Shown: positions 1 to 11,428 of the stretch, piece after piece
How positions within the stretch are numbered: position 1 is the first letter of the stretch
Layout: each line of letters starts with the position of its first letter
Program-made: the position numbers and the translations under genes
Origin: Cladorrhinum sp. PSN259
Lineage: Eukaryota > Ascomycota > Sordariomycetes > Sordariales > Podosporaceae
Reading direction: 5' to 3'
NCBI GenBank assembly: GCA_033725935.1
Contig: MU867060.1
Coordinates: 682,001 to 746,000, forward strand
Length of the DNA: 64,000 nucleotides
Notes under the pieces: generated by a model
What the model saw: the letters and a program-made list of their open reading frames with translations, nothing else
Databases searched by the model: none
Told to the model about the DNA's origin: nothing

Positions 1-151
1 GTCTCCGACTCCTAATTTGATGAGCGACGTATACCCAATTGATTTCAGTTAACCCAGTATCAGCAGCACCCTTGATCACCATATCCAGTGCCTCATCCTC
101 CTCCTTCGTCCAAGGCCCCTGCTCAATGTCGAACAAAACTCCCCTGGTCAT
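1..151 (-). CDS. 5' part of a SANT/Myb-like protein (partial, leaves window)
   Basis: Read on the minus strand, the frame is open from the window edge back to an ATG at 151-149. It contains a run starting GPWTKEEDEALD and a second tryptophan 25 residues after the first (INWVYVAHQI). This resembles the first half of a SANT/Myb repeat, although the Trp-Trp spacing is longer than the usual 18-19. The same frame stays open upstream to the snx4 stop codon at 331-329 and there encodes a very acidic segment (Asp/Glu/Ser rich) without any ATG. The protein may therefore begin at 151, or an upstream exon may be spliced in. If 151 is the start, the spacer to snx4 is only about 180 bp on the same strand. 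The gene continues beyond position 1, so length and identity are unknown. The Myb reading is inference from motif resemblance. Confidence 0.45.
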   Translation of the reverse strand, partial: MTRGVLFDIEQGPWTKEEDEALDMVIKGAADTGLTEINWVYVAHQIRSRR

Positions 152-328
152 CTGACCACCCTCACGGAGTCCTGGCAAGATATTTTCGAAAGAGTCATCG
201 ATGTCGTCATCTCCCTTATTTTCATCATTGGTCTCTTCCGGAGTGCTATCATAGCCGTAGCTATCGCTGTCGTCATCGTCATCACCACTATGACCACCGG
301 TTTCATCATCTTTGTAATCCCGGTCCTT

Positions 329-1859
329 CTAAGCCGAGAGAACAAACCCTTCCTTCTCCATCTCTTTCACATACCCCTCCCAAATATCGATCATGTTGTC
401 GTAAAAGTCAATATGCGAATCCACAAGCCCAGTAAACTGCCGTTTGACCTCAACCTTCTTGATCCATTCAAAGCTCTCAACCTCTTTAACAACCTGGTCG
501 CCAAAGTGTTCTGCTTCCTTTTGAGCGTTCTCAACCTCAACCGTCAACTCGTCAACCCGCAGCTCCAATCTGCGTTGTCGGTCCCGACGAGCTTGTTCAT
601 GATCGACCCCTCGGACATCCTCCAGCTTGCTCCGTAGGAATCCGCCAGCGCCCCCAAGTGCTGAAACACTGCCATACCCGTGACCCGACGTAAGCTGATC
701 TCGTTCGGTAGTCGACTTGGTCAAATAGTCAATCAACTGTTCATAATCGACTTGCTTTTGCTCACGAGCCTTGAGTAGGTTTTTCAGAGCGCCTGAGTAG
801 GCAACCATATCCCGTAAGGACCCCAGATAATCCTGGTCGGTTGACTCTTTCAGCTTTTTGAGGCTCGAAGCGCTGTCCTCTACGGAAGCCGCAAACGCGT
901 GCACGGCGCTTTCCACCCCGGGTTCTAGGATAATCAGTTTCTGGAATTGTTCAGCGAGGTCCTTATAATCCGCCTCAATATCGGCTTCGCGACGTGCCAC
1001 GCGGGCAATAACCTTCTCAACAAGATTGAGGTCCTCGTCGAGCTTATCAGCTTTCTCCTTGACATCCACAAATCGTCTGTCGGGCTTGTGAGTTTTGCTA
1101 AAAGCATTCATGACCGAATCGGTAAATGTGTTGAAAATACTGCTGCTCTCTCCAGCCGCCTGACTTGCTTGCCCTCCAATCTCATGACCAGCACCTCCTG
1201 GTGTCAACAAGCCCCTTGCTGACCGACTGCGCATGGTGGCATTCCAGTCCGGGCTTTCGAGAAAGGCATGTAAGATGGACGCCCGTCGGAGAACGGGATG
1301 TAAAGCTATCCGAGCGAGAAATCGCTGGAAAGAGTAGGCGCGCCTTTGGGTGAAGTCTGCTCCGAATCGGTCTCCTCGCACATACTCCATGCGCTGTTTG
1401 TCTGGAAGCGGCGGGACGGCGCATGCTTGATATTCTTCTGAGAGGACCTTGTAGAGAAAGACAAAGTCGGTAAATCGACGGCGGACTGAAGTCGTTGGCT
1501 TTTGAAAGGTAGAGAAGGTAGTCTGTACCAAAAGAGGAGATTGAGTCAGTTAGGTTCAACAAACCGCTGAATCTAGAGAGCGGAGAGCGGCATACATGTG
1601 TTGTGATTAGATACGAAACGTATGCGTCCTTGGTTCCATCATTCTCTTTGTGCGGATCTGTTACGGTGCATTCGAGAATCTCTCCGCCGGAGTGGCTGGA
1701 GTGCCGGGGCTGGTCGCTGCTTGACCTTCCGGCATCGTGTGATCGCCTCGATAAATCTGGGCTCTGCACACTGAATTCGCGGGGGTCAGCTGTGCTCGGG
1801 CCGGCCTGTTCGCTGTGCCAGGAGATCTCGGCGAAGTTGTCTTGATCAATCACCGCCAT
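329..1859 (-). CDS. snx4: Sorting nexin-4 / Atg24 (PX-BAR protein)
   Basis: Two exons, 1859-1596 and 1522-329, give 485 residues; the 73-nt intron has a GTATGC donor and a CAG acceptor and is phase 0. After an acidic, Ser-rich N-terminus comes a PX domain (about residues 65-180) with the phosphoinositide-binding RRRFTDF motif and the proline loop PPLPDKQ. The rest is a long helical BAR-type region that ends with a WEGYVKEMEKEG tail typical of fungal Snx4. In yeast, Snx4 pairs with Snx41/Atg20 on PI3P-containing endosomes for retrieval of Snc1 and for selective autophagy; the same role is inferred here. The start ATG at 1859 is the first in frame before the PX region. The length fits the family (about 450-490). 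The frame after the stop codon stays open (see findings). Confidence 0.93.
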
Positions 1860-2701
1860 GATAGCAGCTGACGCGGGGTTACGACGTCGGCAAGAAGAGC
1901 AATGCGCCGCTAGATCGGTGGAGATGCAGTGATGGGTATATGGATATTGTAACTCGGTGGTGATTGGTGAAAAGTGTGAAAGAGTTTAAAAAAAAAAGAC
2001 CGAGGATCAAGTGAATTTTCCAACGGGAGGGTTACGGGAATGGTGGTTGCGCTTGTCTCACTGTCGATTGACGTATTGATGGTGGGGGAAGCTGCTGGAG
2101 GTCTGTTGGCGGCAAGGCTGAGCAGGGTTGGGTGATTGTTAGTGCAAGAGATATTGTGGTGGGGATGAAATCACGAATTTCTATGGAAGAGTACTTGATC
2201 GCGTAACGCCCAGCGCGAGCTATGACGACGTCGTTCGGCTGAGCAACCACAAAAGTGGCTGCCTGGACCCCTGTAATGGTTTTCGGGGGGCAGCAGGGGC
2301 AGCAACGAGAATCAGATTGAGGAAAGCAAAACTGAATGGATAAAATGCCAAACGCTATATGCATCAGAACAAAATAATCATTCGGAAGAGATCTTTTACC
2401 GTGCCTCGTGGCGATCGCTCTAAGGTGTGGCTTTTTTACTCATATACAATGGAAGCTTCTTCAATCAAAGTTCCAACAAGACCTGACTAGATCTTTCAAC
2501 CCATTATCCCATCCCTTCACCTTTTTGATACCTATAGCCTTCCATCACATCACGCCAAAGACAAAACTACCCGCTAATAATTCTTCAAATGACGACTCTA
2601 TTTCAATGGCATCCCCATCCCGAGTTGCAGGAGGCATCCCGCATTAAAGCAACCTCGATCGCCTCCTGCACTCGAAGCCGTGTGACCGAACCTGAGGCAT
2701 C
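1860..2701. other. Intergenic: snx4 promoter and 3' flank of the C2H2 gene
   Basis: This spacer lies between two minus-strand genes. Short open frames on both strands show no recognisable motif or codon pattern. It should hold the snx4 promoter and the 3' UTR of the zinc-finger gene. I see nothing else. Confidence 0.6.
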
Positions 2702-2751
2702 CTATTCCTCAAGCGCAGCAGCAGCATCCGGTGATGACTCAGCAAGTTGTT

Positions 2752-2782
<31 letters not shown>

Positions 2783-4771
2783 TTGATGTAGCTGTTGTGG
2801 TTGTTGATGTTGTTGTTGTGGTTGTTGATGTTGTTGTTGTGGTTGTTGTTGCTCTTGTTGCGGTTCGATGACAATTTGTTGTTGCCGTAATGCCGTGACC
2901 TCCGCTGTAAGGGCAGCAATCTGCTGCTCCTGCAAGTTGATCTTGTCCAATAATTCTGCATGACTCTTTTGAGTCTCTGCGATCGCCTGCTCCTGAACAG
3001 CCTTCAATCTTTCTTCAAAGTGCTGCATATAAGGCCAGTAGGAAGGATTTTCCGCAGCAGCGGCAAACAGAGTGCCGTCAACTGCGTTTGCACCCTGTGA
3101 TTGTGTAGCCCCACTAGAGGCACGGCCTCTTGCACGACCGGCGGCTTGTTGAGGTGTGGTTGCTATGCCGTTGCCTTTGGTTGCGTCTCGGTCAGCAGGA
3201 GGATACTGGGAGAGCCAGGCTTGCTTGGCCGCTGGTGACATACCGTGCGCAGGGAGGGAGAGCCCGGAAGCCGCTTGTTGCTGGTCATTTATTGGCCGTG
3301 GATGGCCGCCTGGGCTCAAAGGTTTGGGGCTCTCAGTCATGCCACTCTGCGAATACATAGATGAGCTACCCGCAGTCATTGGCAGAGACGTCATACTGGG
3401 GTGGGAAATATGGCTATTGGCCACCGCTCCGGCCGCGGTGTTATTCGCTGGACCACGGTCAACATTGGGAGGATATAAGCCTCCGGGTCGCTGCCCAGCA
3501 GGAGGGTAAGTATTTGAGTGAGTATTTGTGTAGCCGTCCGCAGCTGCTTGTCCAGGCACATGTTGAGCCTTAATGGTCGGCATACTCAGGCGTCGACGCT
3601 CCTCTTCTGTCATCTCGGCACCGGTAGTCCCATCATAAAGAACGCCTGACATGGCAGAGTCGTCCGCGCCACTCGCACCATCGTAGTCTTCTTCGCCAGG
3701 AAAACCACCACCCATACTTGGTCTTCTGCCGGCACACCCACCAGCTCCTTTACTATGCCTGGCCAATGCATCACCGCGAGCAAACTTTCTGTCGCACTTG
3801 GGACAAATGTGTGGCTTTTCGCCAGTGTGTAGCTTGCTGTGACGCTTAAGATCATGAAGGCGACGAAACCGCATTTGGCAAGACGTGCACACATAAGGCT
3901 TCTCCTGGCTGTGTGTGAGCAGGTGGCTCTTTAGGTTGTGATGGCGTGTAAACTCTGTCTCGCAGTAAGGGCACTTGTGTTTTTTGGATGACGGTGACCG
4001 GGGCGAAGTCATAGGCATGCTCATTCCTCTCTGCGGTGGAGCCGACAGATTAGGGTTTTGGGGCACCATCCCTGGGTATGAAAGGGAGGTGGCGGACTTG
4101 TCTTCCATCTGGGCATCTGGCTGCTGTGCGTACAATCTCTGCTCACCGCGGGAATCGATTTCCATTGCTACAGGACTGTGCACAACATGGCCCTCGGGGT
4201 CCTCCAGGCTCTCCCCGGTGGTACCGCTCCGAGGGCTAACTTCTTGAAGCTCACCAGCAGTAACCTCACCTGTTGGGATGGTCACAGAGTTCAGGGCCCT
4301 GGCGGCGGCAGAAGCAGCAGCCTCGACAGCTGGGTTAGGCGATTGCTGCAGCCCAGGAGCTGGCGCATCCTCGGGCCGGCTGATGGCATTTGCGACCCCT
4401 GACATCAGTTCCTCCATCGCCCTATGACTTGGGTTATCGCTGGCCTCGAGCGCAGCGAGTTGTTGCTGTTGGTGTTCCTCCTCCCTCTGTCGTCTTTCCT
4501 CCTCCAGGGCGGCGGCGCCAGTCAAGGGCGGGTGTGAGTGTGGGTGTGGGTTGGGATGCGACTGGCTCGCGAACTTGATCAGTCGAGCTATCTTGGACGG
4601 CGAGATGTCGCCTGCCGGCAGCGATTCTTGGGGAGTTGGGGTCGTCTCCCTCGCCCGCTTCAAGGACTTTTGGCGGGAGAGATCGGGCGACGTTGGCGTC
4701 GTCGTCGTTGAGGGCGCCGTCAGGACCGCGCGAGGAGCTTCGGTCGCGGTGGGTCCCCGATCTGAGGCCAT
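2702..4771 (-). CDS. C2H2 zinc-finger transcription factor with polyQ C-terminus
   Basis: One uninterrupted exon encodes 689 residues, starting at the ATG at 4771-4769. Three tandem C2H2 fingers span about residues 266-342: CPYC...HHNLKSHLLTH, CTSC...HDLKRHSKLH and CPKC...DALARHSK, with TGEKP-type linkers. The order NLKSH / HDLKRH / FARGDALARH resembles the finger block of calcineurin-responsive Crz1-like factors, but the third finger here is a plain C2H2. N-terminal to the fingers is a long disordered Pro/Ser/Ala region with SP/TP sites and a Glu/Gln-rich stretch near residue 100. C-terminal are Gly/Ser-rich segments, then a predicted coiled coil near residues 590-640 (heptad-like ALTAEVTALRQ) and a Gln-rich tail (about 640-675) encoded by a CAG/CAA repeat. 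A nuclear DNA-binding regulator is a safe call; target genes and orthology are not decidable here. Confidence 0.85.
2749..2880. repeat. Interrupted CAG/CAA trinucleotide repeat (polyQ coding)
   Basis: Read on the plus strand this is a run of TGT/TGC triplets broken by GGT and GAT. On the minus strand it codes for glutamine runs separated by Pro, His and Leu in the C-terminal tail of the C2H2 protein. Embedded 27-nt sub-repeats (QQQHQQPQQ type) suggest slippage or unit duplication. Confidence 0.85.
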
Positions 4772-7700
4772 GTGGAACGGTTCTGGAGATATGATGTTGT
4801 GAAAAACAAGCCCAGTTTTGGAGGCCGAGGGCGCTATCTAGAGTCGAACAACAAGGTACCAGAATACCTGAATGCAATTCCTTCCCTCTCACGGCGTCAC
4901 CGATCGGCGAACGGCATTGCCTGGCGTCAATATACCGTGTTGTTGGGATGCAAGATGCGAGTGTACCGAGGCGTCGGTGTGTGGCTGGGGAGTTGGGAAT
5001 CGTGGCGAGAGCTTACGAGTGTGCGCCGTAGAAGGGAAAACTCAAAATGTTGATGTCCGTGAATTCTTACGGAGTTATTATGATGCTCGTCAGTCGTCTA
5101 ATGTACCGTGATTTCTACTAGCAACGCTGCAAAACTACAAATCCAGAAAGAAATTAGAAATCCGTGTGACTTCGGGGTGGGCTGGGGAAAGAGAGAGGAA
5201 TGAGCCTCACATTCAAGGTGAGAAAGAAGGCTGTGGCACTGCTGTGTGAACTGGAGACAGTTCCAGGTTGGAGGGACGGTGGACCAGGGAAGAAAAATGG
5301 CCGCCTCTCATGGTGGATTCGGTGGCGGCCGGGAAAAGCCCGAACGCGTCCAATGTTAAGCGGTACAAGCCTGGCGCTAGCTTCTTTTGGAGGATCAGCA
5401 TCGGCAACCACCAATCATCGAACCTGCATCTGCTGGGTGTCTCAGGCATCGCTTTTGGCACTCCGACTCTTTCATCATATTAAACTCTAGTGACTCTACG
5501 AAAGTCAAAGACAGGTTGAGTACAAAGTGCCCATTTTGCTGGCCATCGGCTGCGACGTTGCACAACCTTTGCCCGGTGAGAGAAGGACTGGCGATCGCTC
5601 TCTCCAATTCATGTCAGCCCATGGCGCATGCACACCCGGATTTGGATGGGGAAGCCTCTTTTATTTGTGAGCTTGTCCCGAGCTGGACAATGGCTGGCAG
5701 CCTTTTGAGGCGCAAGCACGCGATGCGGCGATGGCACCCTCAGAGCTTCTCTTGGCAGATGACGCCCTCGACTTGTTCTTCCTCTATACTTTTGACTCCG
5801 AGGATAAATACACAATATCACAATATGGCGGCACGCGGTGAGGGGAAACAAGGACCGAAATCAGGCTTAATCTGATATTTTTGAGGCAAGCTGCCGTGGG
5901 TGTTATGGAGAAAGGGAAAGTCCCGTTCCCCTCACATCCGTCGTCCGCGTGGGTTTGTGCACACATCACACCAAGTGGCTGTGCTCTGTTGCCGAGCAAG
6001 TGGTTGGATGACCTCAACTGGGCAAATGGCAGAGCACGGACACGTCAGGTGGGTTTGAGCTGACAGGCTGAAGCGCACCTGAAGAGCCAAAGTATTCCTT
6101 AACACGAATTGTTTAAAAGTGGCGCATCCTCAATTACTGCCGCCATTACTGAACGCTGAGAATTCGGGGCTGTGTTGACGTTCTGTTCTGGCAGCTATCC
6201 CGAGGGCCGAACTCCCTACGCCCACGATTCTGTCACGTCCACCATGATAATCCCTGCATAATGGATCTTCACTATTCATAGGACCGATATCAAAGTTCAG
6301 TGCACGCAGTTCTCATTGGGTTATTTCCGTGGCAGCGAATGATATATCAGAGATGGGTTCCTACACTCTGTCGTCCAGCTGTCTACGCTCAAGTTATGAA
6401 TATAACATGTTCTTGTTGGTCCAAGTCTCATTGCGCGTGTTTTTTTCAGCAAGCCACCTTTCTGGAGTCAACCATCAACCACGGAACTATCACCACCAAT
6501 AAGCCAAACGATCAAGTTCCTTCAAGGGGTTGAGAGTTGCTGTTTAGAGAAAATGGCGCCGTTCCAGATATTTGCAAGAAGATCTCCCGGCTGCCTCCTC
6601 TCATGGCAAGGATAACGCCTCGAACCTGGGAATTTATATGCCTATATCGTGATGTCAAGACATATACTGGCTGGCTCTTGATGACGACGCTGCTAGTTTG
6701 TTGCCTTGAGAAAGTCAAGATTTGCCTCAAGGCCATTTCATACTAATTATCTGCGGACACATCTTGCATGAGCATCCAAACGTCCCAGGTTTATGTTGGA
6801 ACCAACAGCATCGCGAGTCAAACTCAACTGCCGATATAACATTTATCTCGGCTCCCAATGCCATTGTGTGCCCTTATGTGCTGCTCTGAGGCGATTCGGA
6901 AAAGTCTTATGAACTAAACCGAATTATCGTTCAAGCCACCAGCGAGGAAGCCACCAGCGCGGTAACCACGACATGGCTAAACGTCAAACCCGTCTTGTCA
7001 GATCGTCGTCCATAACGGCTCAGCGCCTGACTAGTTTCCTCAAGAGAAACTAGCAGCGACCGTACCACTGAGCCGGGCCCATAAGGATATGAATGATTGA
7101 CAGACATTTCGAGACTGCGTTGGAGACCTCACTCATCCTGTCCCATCAAACACAAGCATCATGTTGACGTTGTGCGCACGTCCACAACAAGCAGGGAACT
7201 AGTCGCACAGCAGCCAGGCTTGAATAACCTCAACCCACTCCAGATCTGGCCTGCGTAGTTAAGCGGGGTCGGAAACGTGGCAGACCAGCGGATGACGTTG
7301 TGTTGTTGGACGAAGATGGGAAACGATACACCAACGATAGACAAACTATGATGGACATGACCAATGAGAGGCGGCGACACAGGAAACGGGCGACGTGATG
7401 ATCAACAAGAGATACGAAGTCGCATGAATGCTCGGCAGATAAAAGCAAGAATAAACAAGAAATGTATGCCGGTGCAACGATCTGCTGTTTCTTGGTCGGC
7501 CGTTTATTACCAACGGCTCGACGTTTTCAGTTCTTCAAGTCCGCCAAATCCAGCCGAGAAGTGACGAAAGAAACGAAGAAGGCGGGTGCTTGCTTCTTTT
7601 CCAGAACTGCAGCCGAAGGCAGCTTGCCATGCGAACAACGTTCCCAAACAGGTCTAGTCAGGAACCAGTGCATCCTGACCAGCCAACCGGACCACACCGT

Positions 7701-8630
7701 TTCGGGCGTTGAGGTTTCGAACGGGCGGCAGCGGCACCGATGCGACGCAGGTAATGTTGGATTTTAATCAACAAGACGCATGCTTCAATGCAATCAACCG
7801 TCATTGCTGCTGCCATTTTAAGCCAAGAAGGAGCAAAGAAATTGACATCGGAGATCACAGAATGAGGGACACGAGGAAAGAGAGGCCTCGCCGTGGTGGA
7901 GGTTGAGAGAGAGAGACAGTCACCGCCATTTGCAAGGAACCTGGAAAAATGAGTAGAAATAGAACCAACAAGAAACTTTGGGCTCTCGGCGTGCCAATCT
8001 CGTTCCCCCATCTGTCCTCACCCAAGAGACCAAGCCTTGCGGTCATTGCCATATTATCATGGTCGAAATTAGTGCATATATACTAGGAAATACGAGTGTG
8101 TTTTTGTTGATCCTGAGACGTGCCGACGCGCCCAAATCGACTTTCTTGGTTTTCGAGTGTTTTTGGAGGGCGGTGGCCTCGCTCTACCGTCCCAGTCAAG
8201 ATGGTACCTGCAGTAGCTGCTCCCTCTCCCGTCGTCCCATTGGTCTATCCTCCCCTCCCATCACATCTTTCCCAGAAAAAGATGCAATCTCGCCAAGGAA
8301 GGGGATCCCCACACAGAGCAGCGCCGTCGTCGTCTTCCGGCTGCTTGGCAGCTCGACCCCGGCCGGCGCTCATTTCAATCCTTTTCCCCTGGGATCCAGG
8401 CCCTTTTTGCCCACAGTCCACATTGGCACACGGGCCCCATTTCTTCCTTCTTCAGTTCATCACTCCCTTTGAACTGTTGTCCACACTCCTTTTCACTTCT
8501 TCTCAAAGTTGTCACCGCACACTCTTTTTCTGTCGCGACGAGACTTCCATCCAACAGAGAGGCATTCGTGTGCTCCCTACCACATTCTTTTGGAAAACCC
8601 AAACTGCTTCGATCTTCTTTTTCGTCTCTG
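4772..8630. other. Long divergent intergenic region between C2H2 gene and SUN gene
   Basis: About 3.9 kb separate the starts of a minus-strand and a plus-strand gene. The largest open frames (for example 5387-5875 on plus and 7658-8011 on minus) encode Cys/His/Ser-rich sequences with no family resemblance and no plausible splice joining, so I read them as chance. The base composition is ordinary, without AT-rich RIP signature, transposon ends or tRNA-like boxes. It should hold both promoters and possibly long 5' leaders. I see no gene. Confidence 0.5.
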
Positions 8631-8752
8631 GTGAGTTGTACCTGCTTGTCCGTTATTCGACACGATCTCATTAAACTGCGCCATGTGGTTATGGCCAAAA
8701 AGATGTTGTTTGCCCCGGTCGGACCGTGTACTGACCTTGATTGTTTGCGCAG
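8631..8752 (+). other. Predicted 5' UTR intron of the SUN-family gene
   Basis: A GTGAGT donor at 8631, a branch-like TACTGAC near 8730 and a TTTGCGCAG acceptor ending at 8752 define a 122-nt intron. It lies 79 nt before the ATG at 8832. The upstream flank is a CT-rich leader typical of highly expressed fungal genes. This is a prediction from splice signals only. Confidence 0.6.
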
Positions 8753-8831
8753 TTCGCGAACATCTATTATCCCCGTGATCGCCAACTCGATTTGAACTTC
8801 TAAACGCCGATAGGTCGCAAAAGTTTCAACC

Positions 8832-10195
8832 ATGAAGGGAATTATAAAGTCAGCCGTTGCTGCGGCCCTCGTCGCTGGGGTTGTCGCTCAACCCCATAAC
8901 CACGGCCACGGCCACCTGCATCGCCACGCCAAAAAGCACGCCGAGGTCGAGAAGCGTGATAAGGTCGTCGTCACCGAGGTCGTTCCCAAGTATGTCGTCA
9001 AGTATGTGATGGATGGGAAGGAGCTTTCTCCCGATGAGGCCCAGTCCGGTATCGATGAGGGCCAGTTTGTCGTTGTCGGTTCCTCCCTGCCCTCGTTCAG
9101 CGCGCCGCCTCCCGCTGTCGTGACCTCAATTGCTCCTCCCGAGAAGGGTGGCCAGTTCTTTGAGAAGAGCACCACGACCACTGCTCCCACCACCACCAGC
9201 ACTCCCGAGCCCGAGCCTGAGTCGACCATCTCGACTTCTACGCCCCCGGCTCCTTCTGCCAAGCCCAAGCCCAAACCCCTTCCCCAAGCCGCCGGTATTG
9301 ATGCCGACTTCCCCAGCGGTGAGATTCCTTGCAGCGAGGTCCCTTCCGCGTATGGTGCCGTCGCGATCCCCTGGAGCAAGACCAACGGCTGGACCACCCT
9401 CGCCAAGTTCGGCAAGTGGATGAAGAATGTCAAAGTCGACAACATTGTCAGTCCCGAGGAAGGAACTTGCACCTATGAGATGATGTGCTCGTATGCTTGC
9501 CCTCCTGGTTACCAGAAGACTCAGTGGCCCGAGAACGAGCAGGGCGCCACGGGCCAGTCCGTTGGCGGTCTTTGGTGCAATGCTGATGGCTTCCTGGAGC
9601 TCACCCGCCCTGAACACCCCAAGCTTTGCGAGCGTGGCGTGGGTGGCGTTTTTGTCAGAAACGAGCTCGGCAGCAATGCCGCTGTCTGCCGTACCGACTA
9701 CCCCGGCAACGAGAAAATGATCATTCCCGTCGATACTCAGCCTGGCGAGACTTACCCTCTCACCAACCCTGACTCCAAGACTTATTACTTCTGGCAAGGC
9801 AACCCCACCACCGCTCAGTACTATGTCAACAATGAAGGCGTTGAGGTTGAGGAGGCATGCACCTGGAAGAGCGACAAGTTCCCCGACTCTGCCGGCAACT
9901 GGGCTCCCACCAACATTGGTGTCGGTCAGAGCATTACTGGCAAGACCTACATTTCCATCTTTCCCAACCGTCCCACTACCACTGCTGTCCTCAATTTTGA
10001 TATCGAAATCACTGGTGACGTCTCCGACATATGCACGCTCAAGTCCGGTGTCTACTCTGGTAACAATGGCTGCACGGTATGTAGAAATCAACTCGAAAAT
10101 GGATGACGTGTACCGATTATACTGACAGACAAAAATAGGTCGCTCTCAAGGAAGGTGGCACTGCTACCATCGTCTTCAAGAAGAGCAGCAGCTAA
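8832..10195 (+). CDS. SUN-family secreted cell-wall protein (Sim1/Uth1/Sun4-like, GH132)
   Basis: Exons 8832-10076 and 10139-10195 encode 433 residues; the 62-nt intron (GTATGT...TAG) is phase 0 and the last exon adds VALKEGGTATIVFKKSSS. There is a signal peptide (residues 1-19), then a His-rich stretch, a Kex2-type site (EKR, residues 40-42), and a Thr/Pro/Ser-rich low-complexity linker with KPKPKP. The C-terminal SUN domain starts near residue 155 with the family's cysteine pattern, including MMCSYACPPGYQ, and the conserved GGLWCNADG and YYFWQGNP segments. Yeast Sim1, Uth1, Nca3 and Sun4 act in wall remodelling and septation; some members have beta-1,3-glucan-related activity (CAZy GH132). 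A secreted wall protein is a confident call. Which paralogue it is cannot be said. Confidence 0.92.
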
Positions 10196-11428
10196 GCGCG
10201 TTCCCTTGGAGCTTGTTAATCTAGGTGTCGTCGGTTAGGAAAAGTGATGGGATATGGGCTGTGATATTAGATTTGAATGTGTATAGTTTGTCATTTTATT
10301 GCGCATGGGGCCAGGATGAGGGAGGAGTGGAGAAGGGTTTGAACTGTTGTCATTCAAAAACAAGCTCTTTGATATGGAGGGGCTGTCGGGTACAATTGGG
10401 AATTGGCCAGAGGTTATTGTTGTGTGGTAACCCAACTCAAAAAGCCCGGGTGGTGGAACGCCTCCTTTTTGGTTATCACATTGCTGGCAGGCGGGGTTTC
10501 TTATGTCTGTCTCCTGGTCTCCTTTTTGGACTTTGCTGGGCCAAGTTGCTTCGCGCGCACCTCTACCTCTATCTTATTCTTCCTTGTACTTGCTAGGGAA
10601 ACTTTTATATCGGTTGCATTTTTTTACTATCGTCGCGTTGGGCGTTTTTGGTATTTCTTTCTATGAAAAAGAGAGATTGTCAGAAGAAGCAAGAACGGAG
10701 CTGAAGTCGAAGAAGTGAAAGGTGAAGATGGTATTGAAACCTAGGAGATCTTTCCTTTGTATCTGTGCGTGTTGTAGTTATATTGAGCTTCCATATGTCG
10801 CCAAGTGTCAGTAAAAAAAGGAACGATAATTTATTTCTTATCGCAGCTCGCATTTCTCTAAGAAGCTGCAGCTGACGTGGTACAAGTATGTTTGCGGTGG
10901 CAATGCGGTTTTGTTCAGGTACCAGTCCCCCTCACGTTCAGGGGTGGGCAGTCTATTAGGGTAAATTGTGGCGCAATGGATTATCAGCTGGCAGCCTGGA
11001 ACGCTATTGGAGAGCTGAGACGCAGCTTGCGACAGCAGGAAGGAAGAAGACAACCTGGAGCCTTCTGGATCTTATTCTTGACTTTCGATCTTGATTCATT
11101 GGCATCTCCAACTTTTGTTATCCCATATTTTTTGTTGGTTTTTTTGCGGTCATTTCGTGCACCGTTTTCTTTTGCCGGGATTCCCAACAGCACGTCATCA
11201 CCAGTATTTACGTACTAAACGGAAACTAGAGCAACGACTCTAGAGCTAGTTAACTCGCAGGGAGCTCTCTACCTTCTGCGCGCGCGGTGCTTCACCTTTC
11301 TAGGTTACATACAGAGATAGAGCCCCATACACACCCCGCCGAGCCATTTCCCCTCTCGACTTGGTTTCTTTCGATATCGATAATTCAAAGCTCTCGTCCA
11401 TGAGCGCTCGACTGGACAACAACTCACC
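10196..11428. other. Intergenic: SUN-gene 3' flank and VPS10 promoter
   Basis: This region lies between two plus-strand genes. It contains T-rich runs compatible with a 3' UTR near 10.5-10.7 kb and a C/T-rich leader just before the VPS10 start. No coding stretch is convincing. Confidence 0.55.

Noticed and set aside
5387..5875. 162-codon plus-strand frame in the C2H2/SUN spacer
   Set aside because: The sequence looks random, with no domain, signal peptide or convincing context.
9126..10091. 321-codon minus-strand frame inside the SUN gene
   Set aside because: Antisense shadow of a GC-rich coding sequence; no family features.
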